Source: Camarhynchus parvulus
Taxonomy: Eukaryota > Chordata > Aves > Passeriformes > Thraupidae
DNA: 64,000 bases
Direction: 5' to 3'
NCBI RefSeq assembly: GCF_901933205.1
Contig: NC_044572.1
Location: forward strand, 76,877,465 to 76,941,464
Within the stretch, counting starts at the first letter, position 1; every line of letters begins with the position of its first letter. Position numbers and translations under genes: made by a program. This document shows positions 36,746 to 50,400 of this stretch, in pieces. The notes under the pieces were generated by a model, which was not told the origin of the DNA, ran no database searches, and saw only the letters and a program-made list of their open reading frames with translations.

Positions 36746-38414
36746 TAGGGCAGGTGCAAGTCATTGAATGATAAGGACAATAACTTATTTTGCTCATCTA
36801 AATCAGAAGGAAATCATGTAATATTTGAAATCTGTTTTTTATGCTTACATTTTTTCCTCATCTAGCAATACTTGACAGGCAATAGCCACTAGATAATATA
36901 TGCTGTGCAAAAGTTTTGCTTATATCTGCATAAACTATCCATTTATGTCTATAAACAGCAGTATAAACTGTATATAAACTAACCATTTATGTTTTCAGAT
37001 TATTGATATAAAAGGGAAAAACTCTGGCATTGATGCATAAGTCAAGGAATGAATACACTAGTATTTCCCTACTTTGAATTATACAATCTTCTTGCTTCTC
37101 CATACAGCAAACTACCAAATTCTGTGAATATTGTCTATACATCAACCCACAACAACAGAAAAAAAAACAACCTTAAAGCTCATCTCTCTTTTTTCAGTTG
37201 ACTGACCTGTGAAAGAAGGATGGGGGGGATGTGGAATTAATGCTTTAGATTTTACTCCCTTTCTTCTTTTTTTCTCTGCAAAGAGCCAGGGTAATTGTTT
37301 CCTGGAGTGAAAAGAAAAGATTTAGTATCTTTATACCATGAAAAAAATTCAGTGAGGCTGTTTGTGAGAAGCAGGAGGAGAGAAGGGGACTGCCTAAATG
37401 TGAAGAAAGAGACACTTGCTCTGCCATCTGTTCCCGTGTGCTGTCACCAGGCTGCTCTGCAGCAGAAGAGGCAGCTGCTCCCTTTTCTAAGAGTTAGCAT
37501 GAGATATTGGAAAGAACACCCACCTCCCAACCCTGGCCGTGCCTACAAAGGATCACAGCAAGTATGTTTATGGTACCCGTATATTTGTGATGCAGGCTCT
37601 GCTACAATTCCTCTGACAGTGCTCTGCTGCCTCACATAACATTAGCAAGCTGTATTTTCCTCTCAGGAACAAATGCAAGCGGATTAGCAGTAAGGGACTC
37701 AGCTCAGGGGTCTGCTTCACATACATTACCCTCGCTGTGCTTTATGTCAATGATGTTTCAACAACCTGGTCCTAAATTCAGGAACAAAGATTACTTGAAG
37801 GGGTTGCATGAAGGAAGGGCAGGAACAAAAGCCTCATTTGTTAGCAGGGAAAATAAGAAACAGTCTGGCTGTTAAATGAAAGGAAGCGAGACCAATGAGA
37901 GAAACAAAACTTAGGATACCAGCTGCTAGAGCATGAACTGGGACTATGGTTTGCTTCTGCCATCTGCAGAGTGCATTTCCTCAGCCTATGAACTGGATCT
38001 TTGCTTTGCCAACATCTCAACGTCAAAGTGTAAACACACCTTTTTGTTTCTTTGGCTTTTTAGAGCATTTAAAGAAAATTCATTTACTGCTATTCATTTA
38101 GATGTCTTTGTCCAGTTATTTTCTACCAGCTTTCATCCCTTTGTTTTTAGCAGCTCAGATTAAGTCTCATCCAGGACTAACCAAGATTTATAAGAATCAC
38201 AAGACTTAATGTTCTGCAACAGGGGCATTTCTGTCCTTTCTTATTTCACTTTTTGGAATAATTATGTTTTGTTTCTCTTTGAAGGCTGGATGTAAATGAC
38301 ACTTGTTAAATAAGGGCAACTCCTGCAGAACAGGTGAGCTTGCCCAGAATAAAGATAGCATCAGAAACAAAATGATTCAGTAGTCAGGAAAATATTGCTC
38401 ATTGTCAGGAACCT

Positions 38415-38535
38415 TGTGCTGTGTTTATGAGGCAAGGTTTTGGAAATCAGGCCAGGACAGGGCAGGACTTCAGGGGTGACATCTGTGAGGAGACACCAGA
38501 AGATGTGCCCTGCGCCAGACAGCCAAACTGACTGT
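38415..38535 (+). mobile_element. 5' head of an avian ERV LTR, plus orientation
   Basis: It begins TGTGCTGTGTTTATGAGGCA then AGGTTTTGG. It continues with 'cttcaggggtgacatctgtg', 'aggagacaccagaag' and 'gcgccagacagccaa'. The order matches my recollection of the sense 5' (U3) start of the LTR family whose 3' part is at 11690-12010: TGTTGTGTTTGCATGGCAAGG, 'acaggggtggcttctgtgag', 'agctgctagaagc', 'gtccgacagagcc'. Only the first 120 bp or so are here. No TATA box or poly(A) signal follows. Confidence 0.6.
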
Positions 38536-41500
38536 AAAGCACTTCTTAAATAATTATACCTGGAATGTATATCCTCCTGCTTTACATCACTCTACATCTT
38601 CATCTGGTAGGAATTTCCCCTACAGTGGAAATACTAGAACAAATGCTTCTATCAAAATATTCAAGACTGAAAACAAGTGCTTTTACATGAAGCCCAGAAA
38701 CCCCTTCTCCCTTCTTAAGAAATTCCCTGTGTCTTTAGCATCAAATAGCAATGCCTTCCTCTCTCATCCAGCAAAGCACAAAAGCATATGATTTAAGACA
38801 CACACAACCACATGTGAATGTTTGGAGAGGCTTTCTCTCACAAGAAATGAGTAAAGAATTATTACATTCACTTATATCAGGATGCTGTCCTGGATCTTTC
38901 TATTCATGGGAAGCATGAAGGCTTTTTCCCTTGTCCAAGACAAAAATGGACAGGTTTGATTCCCACAACTCTGATTGAAGACAGTAATATCTGTATCTCT
39001 GTTTACTTTTGCATAGGTTGTAATGAGAAAAGTATACACAAAAAAATATTCTTCCCAAGTGAGTATTTAAGTCTGGATGATGATGTCTGAGTCAGGGAGT
39101 TCTGTGCAAATGCAGAGAGGAATTGTTTATATTAATGCAGACACCTTTGACAATAATAAGTGGTAACTCTTTTCCGATTTTCAGTCCATAAGAAATCAGA
39201 AACGCTCAGGGATGAAAAGTCCTGGCTTCTAATGCAAAGCTTACAGGTATATGCAGATAGAGATAGTCTTTCACCATGTGGAATTGGACAGCACTTTCAG
39301 AATAGCCCAGGTGCAGTTTTGTTACATCTGAAATCAGAATTTGTTTCCATGTTATTTCAGGTCAGTAGGAATTTATTTAAAGATTGTTTCTGGAAAGGTG
39401 CTTATCTAAAAGACTGGACTAATTTCTATAATTGCAAATAAAGACATGCATGTGTGTGTGTATTTGTGCATTATTTCTCTTTACAAATCTTATCTCTCTA
39501 CAAGTGTTGAATCATTAGCCTACAATAAACCACATGCCCTTATCTGGAGGGGGTGTTTGGTTTTTTGCATGTTAAAACCTGATTGGAATGGTTACTCTTT
39601 CTCCAGAAGTGCCTTACCTTCTGTAGGCAGTTGCCTAGTGCTGCTGTGATTTCTAGTCTGTGATGCACATTGGCAATAACATTTGAACTGATCTCTTAGA
39701 GTGCTTGTCTCAGCAATATGCATTAGCTTACGCATAAAAATAGGGTTTCTTTTTTAAAATCTGTCCATTTCACACCCCCATTTCACCTGTCAAGGTGGAA
39801 GCATGAGGCAAACTGAACACTTTGGTGCAGACTCCGTGATATCCTGAAATTATCTATATATATGAAGACCAAAAACAATGCAGAAATGTAATGAGATGTT
39901 GAGTGAGAGAGTTATTATTTTGTGGGGTTTCAAGTAGAGTATAAGTAACTTTAAACATCATTTTGTGATTGTTCTATATGAATATGCTTAAAGGTATCTC
40001 AGGAAAATATCAACAATATTTGTCCTCAAGACATAGAAATTTTCACATGTTCTCATTTTCATCAACAGTATGGTACCTCTCCTTTGCATCTGATTCTGCT
40101 AAAGGTTAGTCTAAGAACTGTAGCCAATCCCAGTCCCAAATTTTGGTCCTTTGTACAAAGGTCATGACTTTACCCAAACTGTTACATCAGTGACAATTTT
40201 TCTATATGGCCCATACCTGAAAAGTTATGTCCTCTCACATTTCTCTCCATAACTCTGTTAATGTGCTATAGCAGATAACCAGGAATGTTCTCTTTCATTT
40301 TTAATTCCCTAATGCCGTGGATGATTTACTCTTACTGAATAACACTAAGACTGTTCTATACTTGTTTGCGTATAACTTTTGCCCCTCATCTGTATTATTC
40401 CCAATGCACTTGCATATAACTCATGTCTGCTTTATCCTACATTTTTATTCCACTTCTCTCCTGCCTCCAAATGCTCATCCTCCCATTTCCCATTTAACTG
40501 TTTCAGAAAACATCATATTACTTTTCCCTGAGCATCTTTTGCTATCTGGATATCTAGTCATAGGTGATCTGCCCTCCCCCACATGAAAGTTTCCCCTTCA
40601 TTCCTCATTCCTTTAGGAAGGACATGTTCTTTGTTTTGCATAAAGGGCGGAGCCTGGCTTTTCAAAACAGGTGTTCAGGCTTTTCTGATGAAGTTTAAAA
40701 AGAACAAAAGGTCAAATTCAGATACAGTGGATAAGATCTCACCTCAAATAGAAGAATTTGTTTGCAAATACTTTCAAGAAAAGAAAAGGTAAAACAAAAG
40801 GAAATGTAAAGAAAAACACCTCTAGATAACTAACTTGCCTTTATCCACTTTTCCTTGCAAAGAGAAAGTAGAAAAATAAAGACAATGACATGGTGCAGTA
40901 GGCAGCAATGTTGCCACTTTTAAAAGATGATGTTAATGGGTTTTTTTTAAGGCTGCATTAAAAGGAAATTTAGATAAGAAAAAGAAAAAAAATTATTAAA
41001 TGTTTGTCTTTTCCAAGCACATAAAAGTAAAAACCTTCTCCACACAATTAAAGGAAAAATTTCTGCCCCATTCAGAGCCATTCTTTTTTTCAATTTTGTC
41101 TCTGCACTGGAGGAGTTCATGCAAGAAATTCAGTTTACTGAAGGATCAGGAGATATTGCTTCACCTACATGGTATCTCCAGTGCTGCTTTACAGCCTGTG
41201 AGGACCACTGCTTTGACTATTTAAGAATGTTTATATTTGTTATCTGCAAGCCAAGTTAAAAAAAAGATACTCTATTTTGTAGCTGCAGTCATATTTTGCC
41301 TAGACCAGAACAAACATAATGAAAATAGTTTAAGCTAAAATAGTTCAAATTCATTTGAAAAAGACAAATAGATTATGAATTATTTTGGATTCTTTGTTTA
41401 GCAGCTGCAAGGAGCAGCACCTAGAGAAGTAATAGAAGCAAGTGCAGGTAAAAAAAAACAACTCTTCTTGCAGAAGTCCTTGCTGTTAAGCTGTACTTAA

Positions 41501-42780
41501 GAGATACAGTTGTGGGGGTTTTTTCAGTGCAAACTGGTCGTGCATTTATTTGATTTTTCAGTGTATCATCTGAGAGAGTTTACTCTCTCAAATGTAAGCA
41601 CTGAAGGAAAGAAATTAAGGTGGAATGATAGAAAGCAACTTCTTTTATCCAATTTTTCCACATTTCTGAAAAATTAAACATTGATGACTGAACACAATCC
41701 ACTCTTTGCAGATCAATGTCCTCTTTAATTTAAAATACCATGCTTCCATCAGCTGCTATTGATAAATTAAGGCATATCTGTGCTTTATATCCCTAGATCA
41801 TTAGAAGAATCTGAGGAAAGAAAAAAACAAATGTTTAGAAAGCAATGGGATGCATTCAAATTCTTGACTATCCATTCCCACGTGAATAAAATCCAAAGTA
41901 GGATAATGCACAGTTTTGTTGCTTAAGTTTCTGCACAACCCTCCCTTATACTACAATAAACTGTAGATTTACTATATAGTACTTTGAGAGAATTCCTGAT
42001 TGTTAAACTAATTCACTTTATCAAATAGAAGTAGAGAAGATGTTGCTTAATTTTATTTCTTTCTTCCACTTAATTAAAGGGACTAAATCTTGAAATCATG
42101 TATTCACTTCAAATTTCACCTAACAATATATATGCTGAACCTGTTATGTCTGCGAGCTGAGTTTCTAAGATGTGCCACATAACAGCTGGAATGTTAAATA
42201 AGTATTTCCACAGTATCAGGAACACATTTTAATAATTATTTTGATCAGGAGTCCAGTGGAGTCTAATGTTAACTTCAGTGATCTACTTGCCAGTTCTTTC
42301 TCCTGAGACAATATGTAGGAAATAAATTAATTATCTTATATTAATTACATATTAATCTCATTATCTTTTCCCTCTACCATCTGTCACATGCTATGTCACA
42401 GTTAGTCAAGTCACAACTGGTCAACAGAAAACAAAAATGGCATTTGTAAGGGTTATAAATAGTTGGATCATTTCATCATCAGTGACATTTACTGTAAAAA
42501 ACCTTTCATTTTTTGGTCCCGTGCAGTTTTTTATCACATCAGCTGCTTATCATAAAGGTGAGACAAGGATTTCCCCTATCTATCCAAATAAAGAAATTAC
42601 AGATTTGGCATCTAAGAAGACTCTGCTCTTAGCAGAACATAAACAGCTCAAGGTAAAGGAGTGCAAATGAAAAACAAAATGCCATTCATTTCTGATGAAT
42701 GTATTGCACTGTCATATTCATATTTCTGCTGAATGTATGGCACTGCTATATATTGATGAAAAATTTCCATTTTTCTTGCT
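38536..42780. other. Unassigned non-coding sequence
   Basis: No gene or recognised repeat. A 9-bp-arm palindrome with a 2-bp centre lies at 41571-41590 (TGAGAGAGT, tt, ACTCTCTCA). Short diverged direct repeats near 42688-42750 are listed separately. Confidence 0.6.
42688..42750. repeat. Diverged tandem duplication, period about 34 bp
   Basis: ATTTCTGATGAATGTATTGC at 42688 is repeated as ATTTCTGCTGAATGTATGGC at 42722, and both go on into an ACTG...ATA context. There are a few mismatches. Confidence 0.75.
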
Positions 42781-42783
42781 CGC

Positions 42784-42867
42784 ACTTCCTGTAAACAAAA
42801 AATAAATTTGCAGGTATAAAATTTACAGGAAGTGTAATTTTATACCTGTAAATTTTATACCTGTAAA
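42784..42867. repeat. Cluster of two inverted repeats and one direct repeat
   Basis: CAGGTATAAAATTTACAGG (42811-42829) is exactly mirrored by CCTGTAAATTTTATACCTG (42845-42863), 19-bp arms with a 15-bp spacer. A second, overlapping pair is ACTTCCTGTAAA (42784-42795) with TTTACAGGAAGT (42822-42833). The right arm region is also a direct tandem repeat of period 15, TTTTATACCTGTAAA at 42838 and 42853. Three relations share the same words, so successive local copying events are likely. Confidence 0.95.
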
Positions 42868-43006
42868 AATTCTCTTTGAGCTTCATATTTGGAATACCAT
42901 AGTAATCATAGAGTTAGAATCTTGTTGGACAGGTTCCACTTGCAAGTGGTGCTTCCAAATGATTTTGGAGCCTGTAAAACATTTGTAGCTGCAACTAGCT
43001 TTCTGT

Positions 43007-43053
43007 TTGCTGAAATATGAATATATGAATATATTGCTGAAATATGAATATAT
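43007..43053. repeat. Tandem duplication, period 27 bp
   Basis: TTGCTGAAATATGAATATAT at 43007 recurs at 43034. Each copy matches over 20 bp. Confidence 0.85.
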
Positions 43054-44370
43054 AGTGAAGACTAAGAACAAGAAGGTTCCAGGCATCCTGTTAAAAAAAA
43101 TCCGTCATCTTTATAACACCTCTATCCTTATAAAGTCTGATTCTCTTTAAAAAATATTAAATTCCCAACATAACCAGCATAATGAGTGAAGTTTGCAGCA
43201 TACCTTAAAGTCAGTAGGTAATTCAATGGGATAATTCACCATTAAAATCAGAAATTCTATCTCAATTAGCTCTGCTATAATTATATACCTAGAAGTGCTG
43301 CACAGACAGAGTAGAGCAAACAAAATCAAAGAACAAATCAGCACAGATCTCAAGGACTAGTGACAAGGGCGATGACAGACAGATGCAGCAGAGGAGTGCC
43401 TGATGCACCTTGCAACAATATAATAATGTCAAGAAGATTTATTGTGGGGCTGCACACAAAACATGACAATAAGCAATAGTAATTTCATCTTGCACGTGTT
43501 CTTGCCCTTTATGTCCCAACTCCTTCTGCTAGTGTAAGCAATGGCAGGATAAGGGTTCAGGCAAAACATTTGTTTGTGAATACATGTAGCTGTAAGACAA
43601 CCGTGCAATGTTGACTCATTGGCACTGTTCCTGGCAAGATTTAGGATCGCCACCAGCAGCATTATCTCAGACTCTTACACTGTTTCTAGTCAGTTTTATG
43701 TAAAATAAGACTAGTTTTATTCTAAGCGCACAACCCACAGAAGGTTTTGTCACAAGTGCAGCACTTGACACGGCTTTCCCCATCTCAGTTAGGATTTTGT
43801 CAGGATATGTTCAGCCAGACAATCTTTGACCTTTATTTCTACTCACTTATATGTAATATATGTATGATGGCCTATGAGATGAGCTTAAAAAATGTTGAAG
43901 GTCACCTACATGAACTTTAATCTTTATGAAATATGTGTAGTCTTTGAAAACAGAATTTGACAGGTTAGAATGATGATTTAATAACATTTGAAAAAGTAAC
44001 TTATTAAAAGCCATATAAGGCAGTATTTCATGACTGCAAATATTGCATTTGGAATTCATGTGTTTTCTACTAATAGAAGGACCAGCTCTTCAACTGTTAC
44101 TTATTCAAATTGACACTATTGCATGTTTAATGAAGCAGTGTGAAACAGCTTCTTGTATCCAGAATAATATTGTTGAGACAGGAGGACAAGTGTCTGGATC
44201 TATAAATCTCATTTTGCTTCTTTTAGAATTTCTTAGAATGACTCACAGTTATGAAAATGCCACATATTTGCCACTGTCTTGATGTAAAAATTTAAAATTA
44301 AAAATTAAAATGGTTAATTTGATCAAGTAAAATTTTACATTTCTTTCCATTACAACTTTAGTTCTGAAGC
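43054..44370. other. Unassigned non-coding sequence
   Basis: No gene or recognised repeat. ORFs are short and overlapping. Confidence 0.6.
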
Positions 44371-44438
44371 ATTAGGATACTTCTAAGTATCTTCTATTAG
44401 GATACTTCTATTAGGATACTTCTAAGTATCCTAATAGA
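44371..44438. repeat. Triple 14-bp repeat ending in a 15-bp-arm palindrome
   Basis: ATTAGGATACTTCT occurs at 44371, 44396 and 44410; the last two are directly adjacent. The final copy forms a near-perfect palindrome: arms 44407-44421 and 44424-44438 are exact complements around a 2-bp centre. The first and third copies are followed by AAGTATC. It looks like a cruciform-capable template-switch product. Confidence 0.95.
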
Positions 44439-47400
44439 GAGTTTTAAAATCAGAATTAAAATACCATTGCCATAAATATTCATTCAATTTGAAACTACAA
44501 ACACAATCAAGTGGTAATCATGGCTAAAATACGATTACTTCATTGGAGGCCTGCTTGAGAAAGAATAGCACAACCTAAAATAATTTAGATTCTCTAGTTT
44601 TATTAAATTCTTATATTTCCACCACCTATGCAGCACAATTTTTTGCTTGTTACTCAGATTTGTACACACAAGCTTGAACAACATTTTTTACTATGTTGAT
44701 AAATGAGCAAACTGAGCAAGAATAATTACAGAAGAACAGAAACTGAAAAGCAAACCAAACCAAACAAAAACACATTTGGGAGCATATTAAAATAATAACA
44801 TTCAAATGGAAAAATACTTTTGACGGATGAGACAGCCCGATCTGCTAGTAAGAAAATGTGAATTATTCTAAGAGAAGAATATTTTTTACTGTTAAAATCA
44901 GAGATTATGTTGCAATAGTTTTAAGAGTAAATATCGATTGTATTATGATATTCAATTAAATATTATGAAAGCTGATGGGAATTAATAATCAAATTTTATT
45001 GTGTAATTAAAATATTTATCAGGGAGTCCTAATTCAAGAAGTTTTTTTAATAAGAAATTTAGAATTTATATTTTATTTTACATTTCAAAGTCAATTTTCA
45101 ATAATCAGAAAAGCAGAAAACATTTTTTATGCAAAGGAAACAGATATTCCAGATTAATAAAATAAATAGTGAGGATCAGCAAAATCCAGATTATTAGTAC
45201 CTTATTATTAGCTGAAACTTTCTGCCTAAAACACGTTTCTTGGTCTTCAGTACAAATGAGAGCACACAAACTTCAAATCCTCTTAATCCTTTAAAAATCC
45301 AGATTTAAAGTGGCTTAAAGATAATCAGAAACTGTAAAAGCTTATTTGCAAAGAAAAAATATAGAAAAGGTATTGAATACAAAATTACATCTTTTGAATC
45401 TATGGCTATCCTCTAATACTCACAACTTTGCTAGAATAGCTCCAGAGAGCATAAGAAGATAATATAGCAGTCTTTGTTCAGCTTCTTTAGGTATTCAGCT
45501 TGTGTTTCTCTGAGAATACTAAGTGTGTTCATCCAAGATCATGTCTTTTTCTAATAAATGCCTATTTAATTTTAAAATATTTGTCTTTATTTAAAATGTT
45601 ATTTGTTCTCCTGTACTTAAACGACAGTTGTCATTGTGGTTTGGCTGGAAGAGAATCTGGGATTATGTACATGATGCTATTTGTCAAAATACTGATGTTG
45701 TATAAAAAATTTGCAATTTCTACTCCTGTCCATCAGATTTCTTTAAAGAGACTTACATCCTGTGTGTTTTTAAAGAAAAAGCTGAAAAAGAAGAAAATAT
45801 TAAAAACGGAATTGAAGAAAACTGTTTGCTTGAAAGTGTGATTATAGCTGTATGAAAAATATGCAGCAGGTGAAGAAAACCAAAAGAAACCAGGTGCACA
45901 TGTACTTATATATAACATATATCTGTGCCTATGTGTGGATGCTTATGCCTCTGTCTATACAACATAAAGACATAGAATGCTGAGAAAAAGAAGAAGCAAT
46001 TAGGTCTATTGATCTATAGGCTTACTATGAGCTCCATTGAAGTTTTAAGATTTGTTTATTGTGCATCAGGTCTTCCTCAGCAATTATTCACAGGAAGTTA
46101 CAAGTTTAAGTCAAAACTTAAAAAAAAAACCTCAACCAACCAAACCAAACCAAACCATACAAAGGAAAAAAAAAAGAGTGAACCAAAAAGCAACAAACCT
46201 CTCAATTGCCTTGCAGGTAAATTGTCAGTTCACAGATAGTTTATTTCTAAGATAATTATAGTTAGCCAGTAGCTACTGGTAGGCCATGGTGTTGTTCTTT
46301 GTTTCAATTTAGCTCAAGCTTTGTTGGATGTAAATGTTTTTTACCAGATTTTAAACAAACTGACAAGGCTCGTATTAATAGTAGTCCAAATTGTTATAAC
46401 CATGGTGCCATAAATTTTGAATTCTCTGGATATTCAGATGGGACCAAGGACTATGCTTTAGTTCAAGTTTAGTGAATTCTCGGGGAACTTTTGATCATGC
46501 TAGCTCTCTCATATGGAAATTCCAGAAACTACAACATGACACCTGTTCATCTGCTGCTTTCTGAACATAAATCAGTTGCAAAGAGAACACGATGTTCATC
46601 ACCATCTGAAAAGCAGAATTTTTTTTTGCCTTACAGAGGCATAACTTTGTTAAAATAACTTGTGTGATTTCTACCAAGGGTTATTTTTAGCTCTGGCCGA
46701 AAAATCATTGCTAACACTCTTTCCCCAGTTCTTCCATTTCAGTAAAAATGACACAGTAGTTTTTTGATAAAAAGTTATGAGCAATTTTGCAGTAAGGCAG
46801 TTTTTTTGGTGAAGCTCTTTGCTTGTTGTTTACCTTTAGTAGAAGTTGTGCCTCCTGTGGAAGGTCCTACTATCCATGATCAGTCAAGCAAGGAGATGGT
46901 TATCATAGTTTATAGCACTAATCAGCTACTTCTCTAAGTCTTGTAACAGCTGAGAAAGAAGTGAAAGAAATTATTTTTTGACCCTAAAGATCTTTTAAAA
47001 ATTAATGTTTCAGTTGATCTTACACAAAAAACCTTAATTTTCTAACATTTTTATAACATTTATGATTATTTTTATGAAATCCAAATTTGAAGAAAATAAA
47101 ATTTAAATTGTTTATTTTAGAACACTTAAAGAATTTATTTCTTTTTTTAAAAAATTAATAATGTGTTGAATTTCACCTGATTCCAAGATATTTGGACAAA
47201 AAAATAGTTTATTTGGTGGCTTTGTATAGAAAGCATTAGCACTTTTTTTTTCCTTTTACAGACTAACTTCACTGGAGATCCTAAGCAAATTCTGCTAAAA
47301 ATACTTCTTAATGATTTTTTCCATGCATTTATTCTTTCTGTAGCCTAGGGGGCCAGAAAGAGAGTAAGACCTTGGTCCATCCTTAGTCTAATAAAAATTG

Positions 47401-50400
47401 CATAAGTTCAAAGTAACTCAATATGAGAAAATGGTTTCTGTGGCTTTCAGCGAAGCTGCTCTGCTCGGGTATTCTTGTAACAGGATCTACAAGTTTATTG
47501 TCTCTTCAAGTGATTGATCCTTTCAGCTGACTCTGGTTCTTCCAAACAATGAGCTACGACACCCAAGACTCCACAGGGAGCTAGGATTACATATCCATTG
47601 CAAAAAAAGTGAAACAGTAAAGGAATTAAATCTAAAATATGTTTGAAAAGAAATTAAAGTATATATAATTTTTAGCATTATATTTTTCTGCCAGCCATTA
47701 CAATGGAAAAGAAATACATAATGATACTTTCCTAAGATGTGGCAAATTTGCAACTTTATATGGTGAACTTCTGTTCTGGAATAATTTCAAGAAAAATAAA
47801 TATTCTCATCTGTCCCTATTGCTCACAGAAATCTGTGCAGAATCTAGTTAAGTCATCTACCTAGCTCATTTATCTATTTGGAGCAGAATGAATTTCACTG
47901 CTTTTAGGAGTTTATGTTTTGGAGTACTCCTATATTTCACTTTATGGCCTTCAAAGACAAACCTCAGTAAAGAAAAAAATTACATATTGATATAGATAAT
48001 TACCCACTAAAACATCAATGGGGAGAAAAAAGACTTTTTTGGAGGTTGTGGTTCTTTAAGAATCTTTGGTTGGCAGCCCCTGAGTAATGAGAAAACGTCC
48101 AACTCAATAACTGTAAATTGGACTGAATCAGCTCACAGAGATGCAACACTGGAAGAAGTGCTGATTTCGGTTATTTCACAACCACTAGATGTATTATTAT
48201 GAACTAAAATTAATAAATTCTGAAAGTAATCATGGAGCACAATCGGGAAAGAAAAGCTGACATGAGTGGGGGTAAGTATCTTCTCAAGTGTTGAAGAAGG
48301 ACTCAGCAGATTATATAATGTTTTAAAAATTGCAATAGCTTATACCTCAAGATAATATCTGAAACAAAATAAAAATTCCTGGTTTACAGGGGAATTAATT
48401 AGAAACACACATGCTGAGGATGGTAATGGTAGTGGCAAACCACAATAAAGATATGCAAAAAAAAATTCTTGTAACTTTTAAAATGTGCATTGAGAAGATT
48501 AAAAAAAAAAAGTTGATAAATTTTGAAGGCTTGAATTTCCCCTTTTCTTCCCCCAGATCTGTCATCCATGTGCTATTCATTGTTCTGGGAAGATGACCTC
48601 CATCATATGTCATAGATATTTCTGTTAGAATTAAACCACAATTTGTGAAAGCATGAGAAAAATAATTGTCCTGCTTATTTTCTGCACAAGGTAGACTCAT
48701 GGTTCTCAGTTTTGCACTTATTTACTATAAAAAGGAAAGTTGAATTTCCCAATCTTGTTCTACATTTGAAGGCTTTGTTCAATATGGAACTGAAAAAAAA
48801 TCCTACCCTTGCTAAAACAGATATGCTGACAAAGAGAATTTGGCAGTGCAGATTACTGTATGTGGCAATTTGCTAACTAATTCAACAGAGTTCATTTACT
48901 AGTATAGACTACATGTTTACCTCAACCTGGGAAAGGTAGGAATATCTTGTGTGCAATCGGGTTTTTTAAATGTAGAAAACCTTACCCACGGGCTTAAATT
49001 CCCCCTAAGACACACAGGCATGAGACTTTTCTGTGATTCGGCACATGCTTCCAACATTGTCAATATTTACATGCATTTTTCCTTAATTACACGTTAGTGT
49101 ACACAGTAGCAGCAGTTGATAGCAAGTTCAGACCTTTATAACAACACTCCTCCAAAGCTGAACAAACCTTGAAGGAAAGATCTATTCTTAAAGGAATTAG
49201 AAGGAAGGAAATCAACCCCAACCCTGCACACACTTAAGCACCTGCAGAACTTAATGATGTGAATGCTCAGTTGGAGATCAATAACAAGCATTTAGCATAC
49301 AGCTAGTGCTTGCTTCAGTGATTGCAAGGTCAAACTCATGTTTCCCTATATAAGTAGTAGGAACACCTTAAAGAATGAAATAAATGCACTTGAGGACATC
49401 ATTTTCATATGCATGATAATTTATGACAGCAATTATTATTACAATTGAGGAAAATATTGGTGTTTTTCTGAGACTTTTATTTCTAGATCAAATAACACAA
49501 TAATAATATATTTGTAAACTACTTAACATCAGTGGAAGTTATTTTGAAATCCTGTTCTGCAATATATCTATATTTCCCTATATGACGATAAATCAAGCTC
49601 TGACTAGTATAAACTAGCTGTATTCCTAATGCAAAAAGAAATCCTAAACAGAGCTAACCAAAAAACACCAACCTTCCAATTTTTGCTGCTTTTCGTTCCA
49701 CCTCCAAAATACTTCTCTAACACTTCCTTTAATACACTTGTAATGATACCACATTTCCACATGTCAGATTTTTTCTGTTCCAAGCCATAAGCCATCCACA
49801 CAACCAGTAGCCATACAGAAAGACAATTCATGTGGCCTAGAGCACTCTATTTGCTTTTGTTATGAGATTGTACAGTTACATAAAATCCGTATATTAGAGC
49901 AGATATAAGGAGTAAAACATCTAATTTACTTCTGCGCGTGTCCCTACAGACACCACCAAAGTTGAGAACACAGACCACATTTTCCCATCCTGTGCAAAAG
50001 AAAGGAAGGAAGCGCAGTTTGTCTCTGAGTGATGCAAGGAATAGGATGAAACAAAATTTAACCAAGAACCATGCAGGAAGTTGAGCTGACAACGACATCT
50101 TGGTAGAGAAGAAAAATGGCAACATGCTGATTTTTGTTCAGGGGAGGCTGAGAGCTGGCTAACTTTTCCTGCACTCAGCAGGACGTAATTGCAACATAGC
50201 AGAGAAAAATGAACAGCCCATCCATAAGTGACTGCAAGAACATAGCTTTTTTTTTTCCTTTTTCCTAGTTCAAGCATTATTCTACTTGGCAATTCTGTGC
50301 TTCATTAAATGTATTCAGCCCTTTCACTCTTTTTTTCTTTTTTCCAATGCAGACTTGAATTAAGACATCAGCTCCTCCTTCACTGCTTGCCAGTACTCAA

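Larger units (their letters stand above)
33515..38414. other. Unassigned non-coding sequence
   Basis: No gene recognised. It holds a T-rich tract near 33752-33783, A-rich tracts near 35240-35265 and 35418-35465, the 60-bp duplication at 35042-35164 and a CpG-richer block at 36480-36745, the last two listed separately. Open frames such as 37295-37639 (114 codons) have no domain signature. Confidence 0.55.

Noticed and set aside
47340..47580. Possible old LTR
   Set aside because: It is locally GC-richer and has an AATAAA-like word, but no paired TATA box, no termini and no family resemblance that I can defend.
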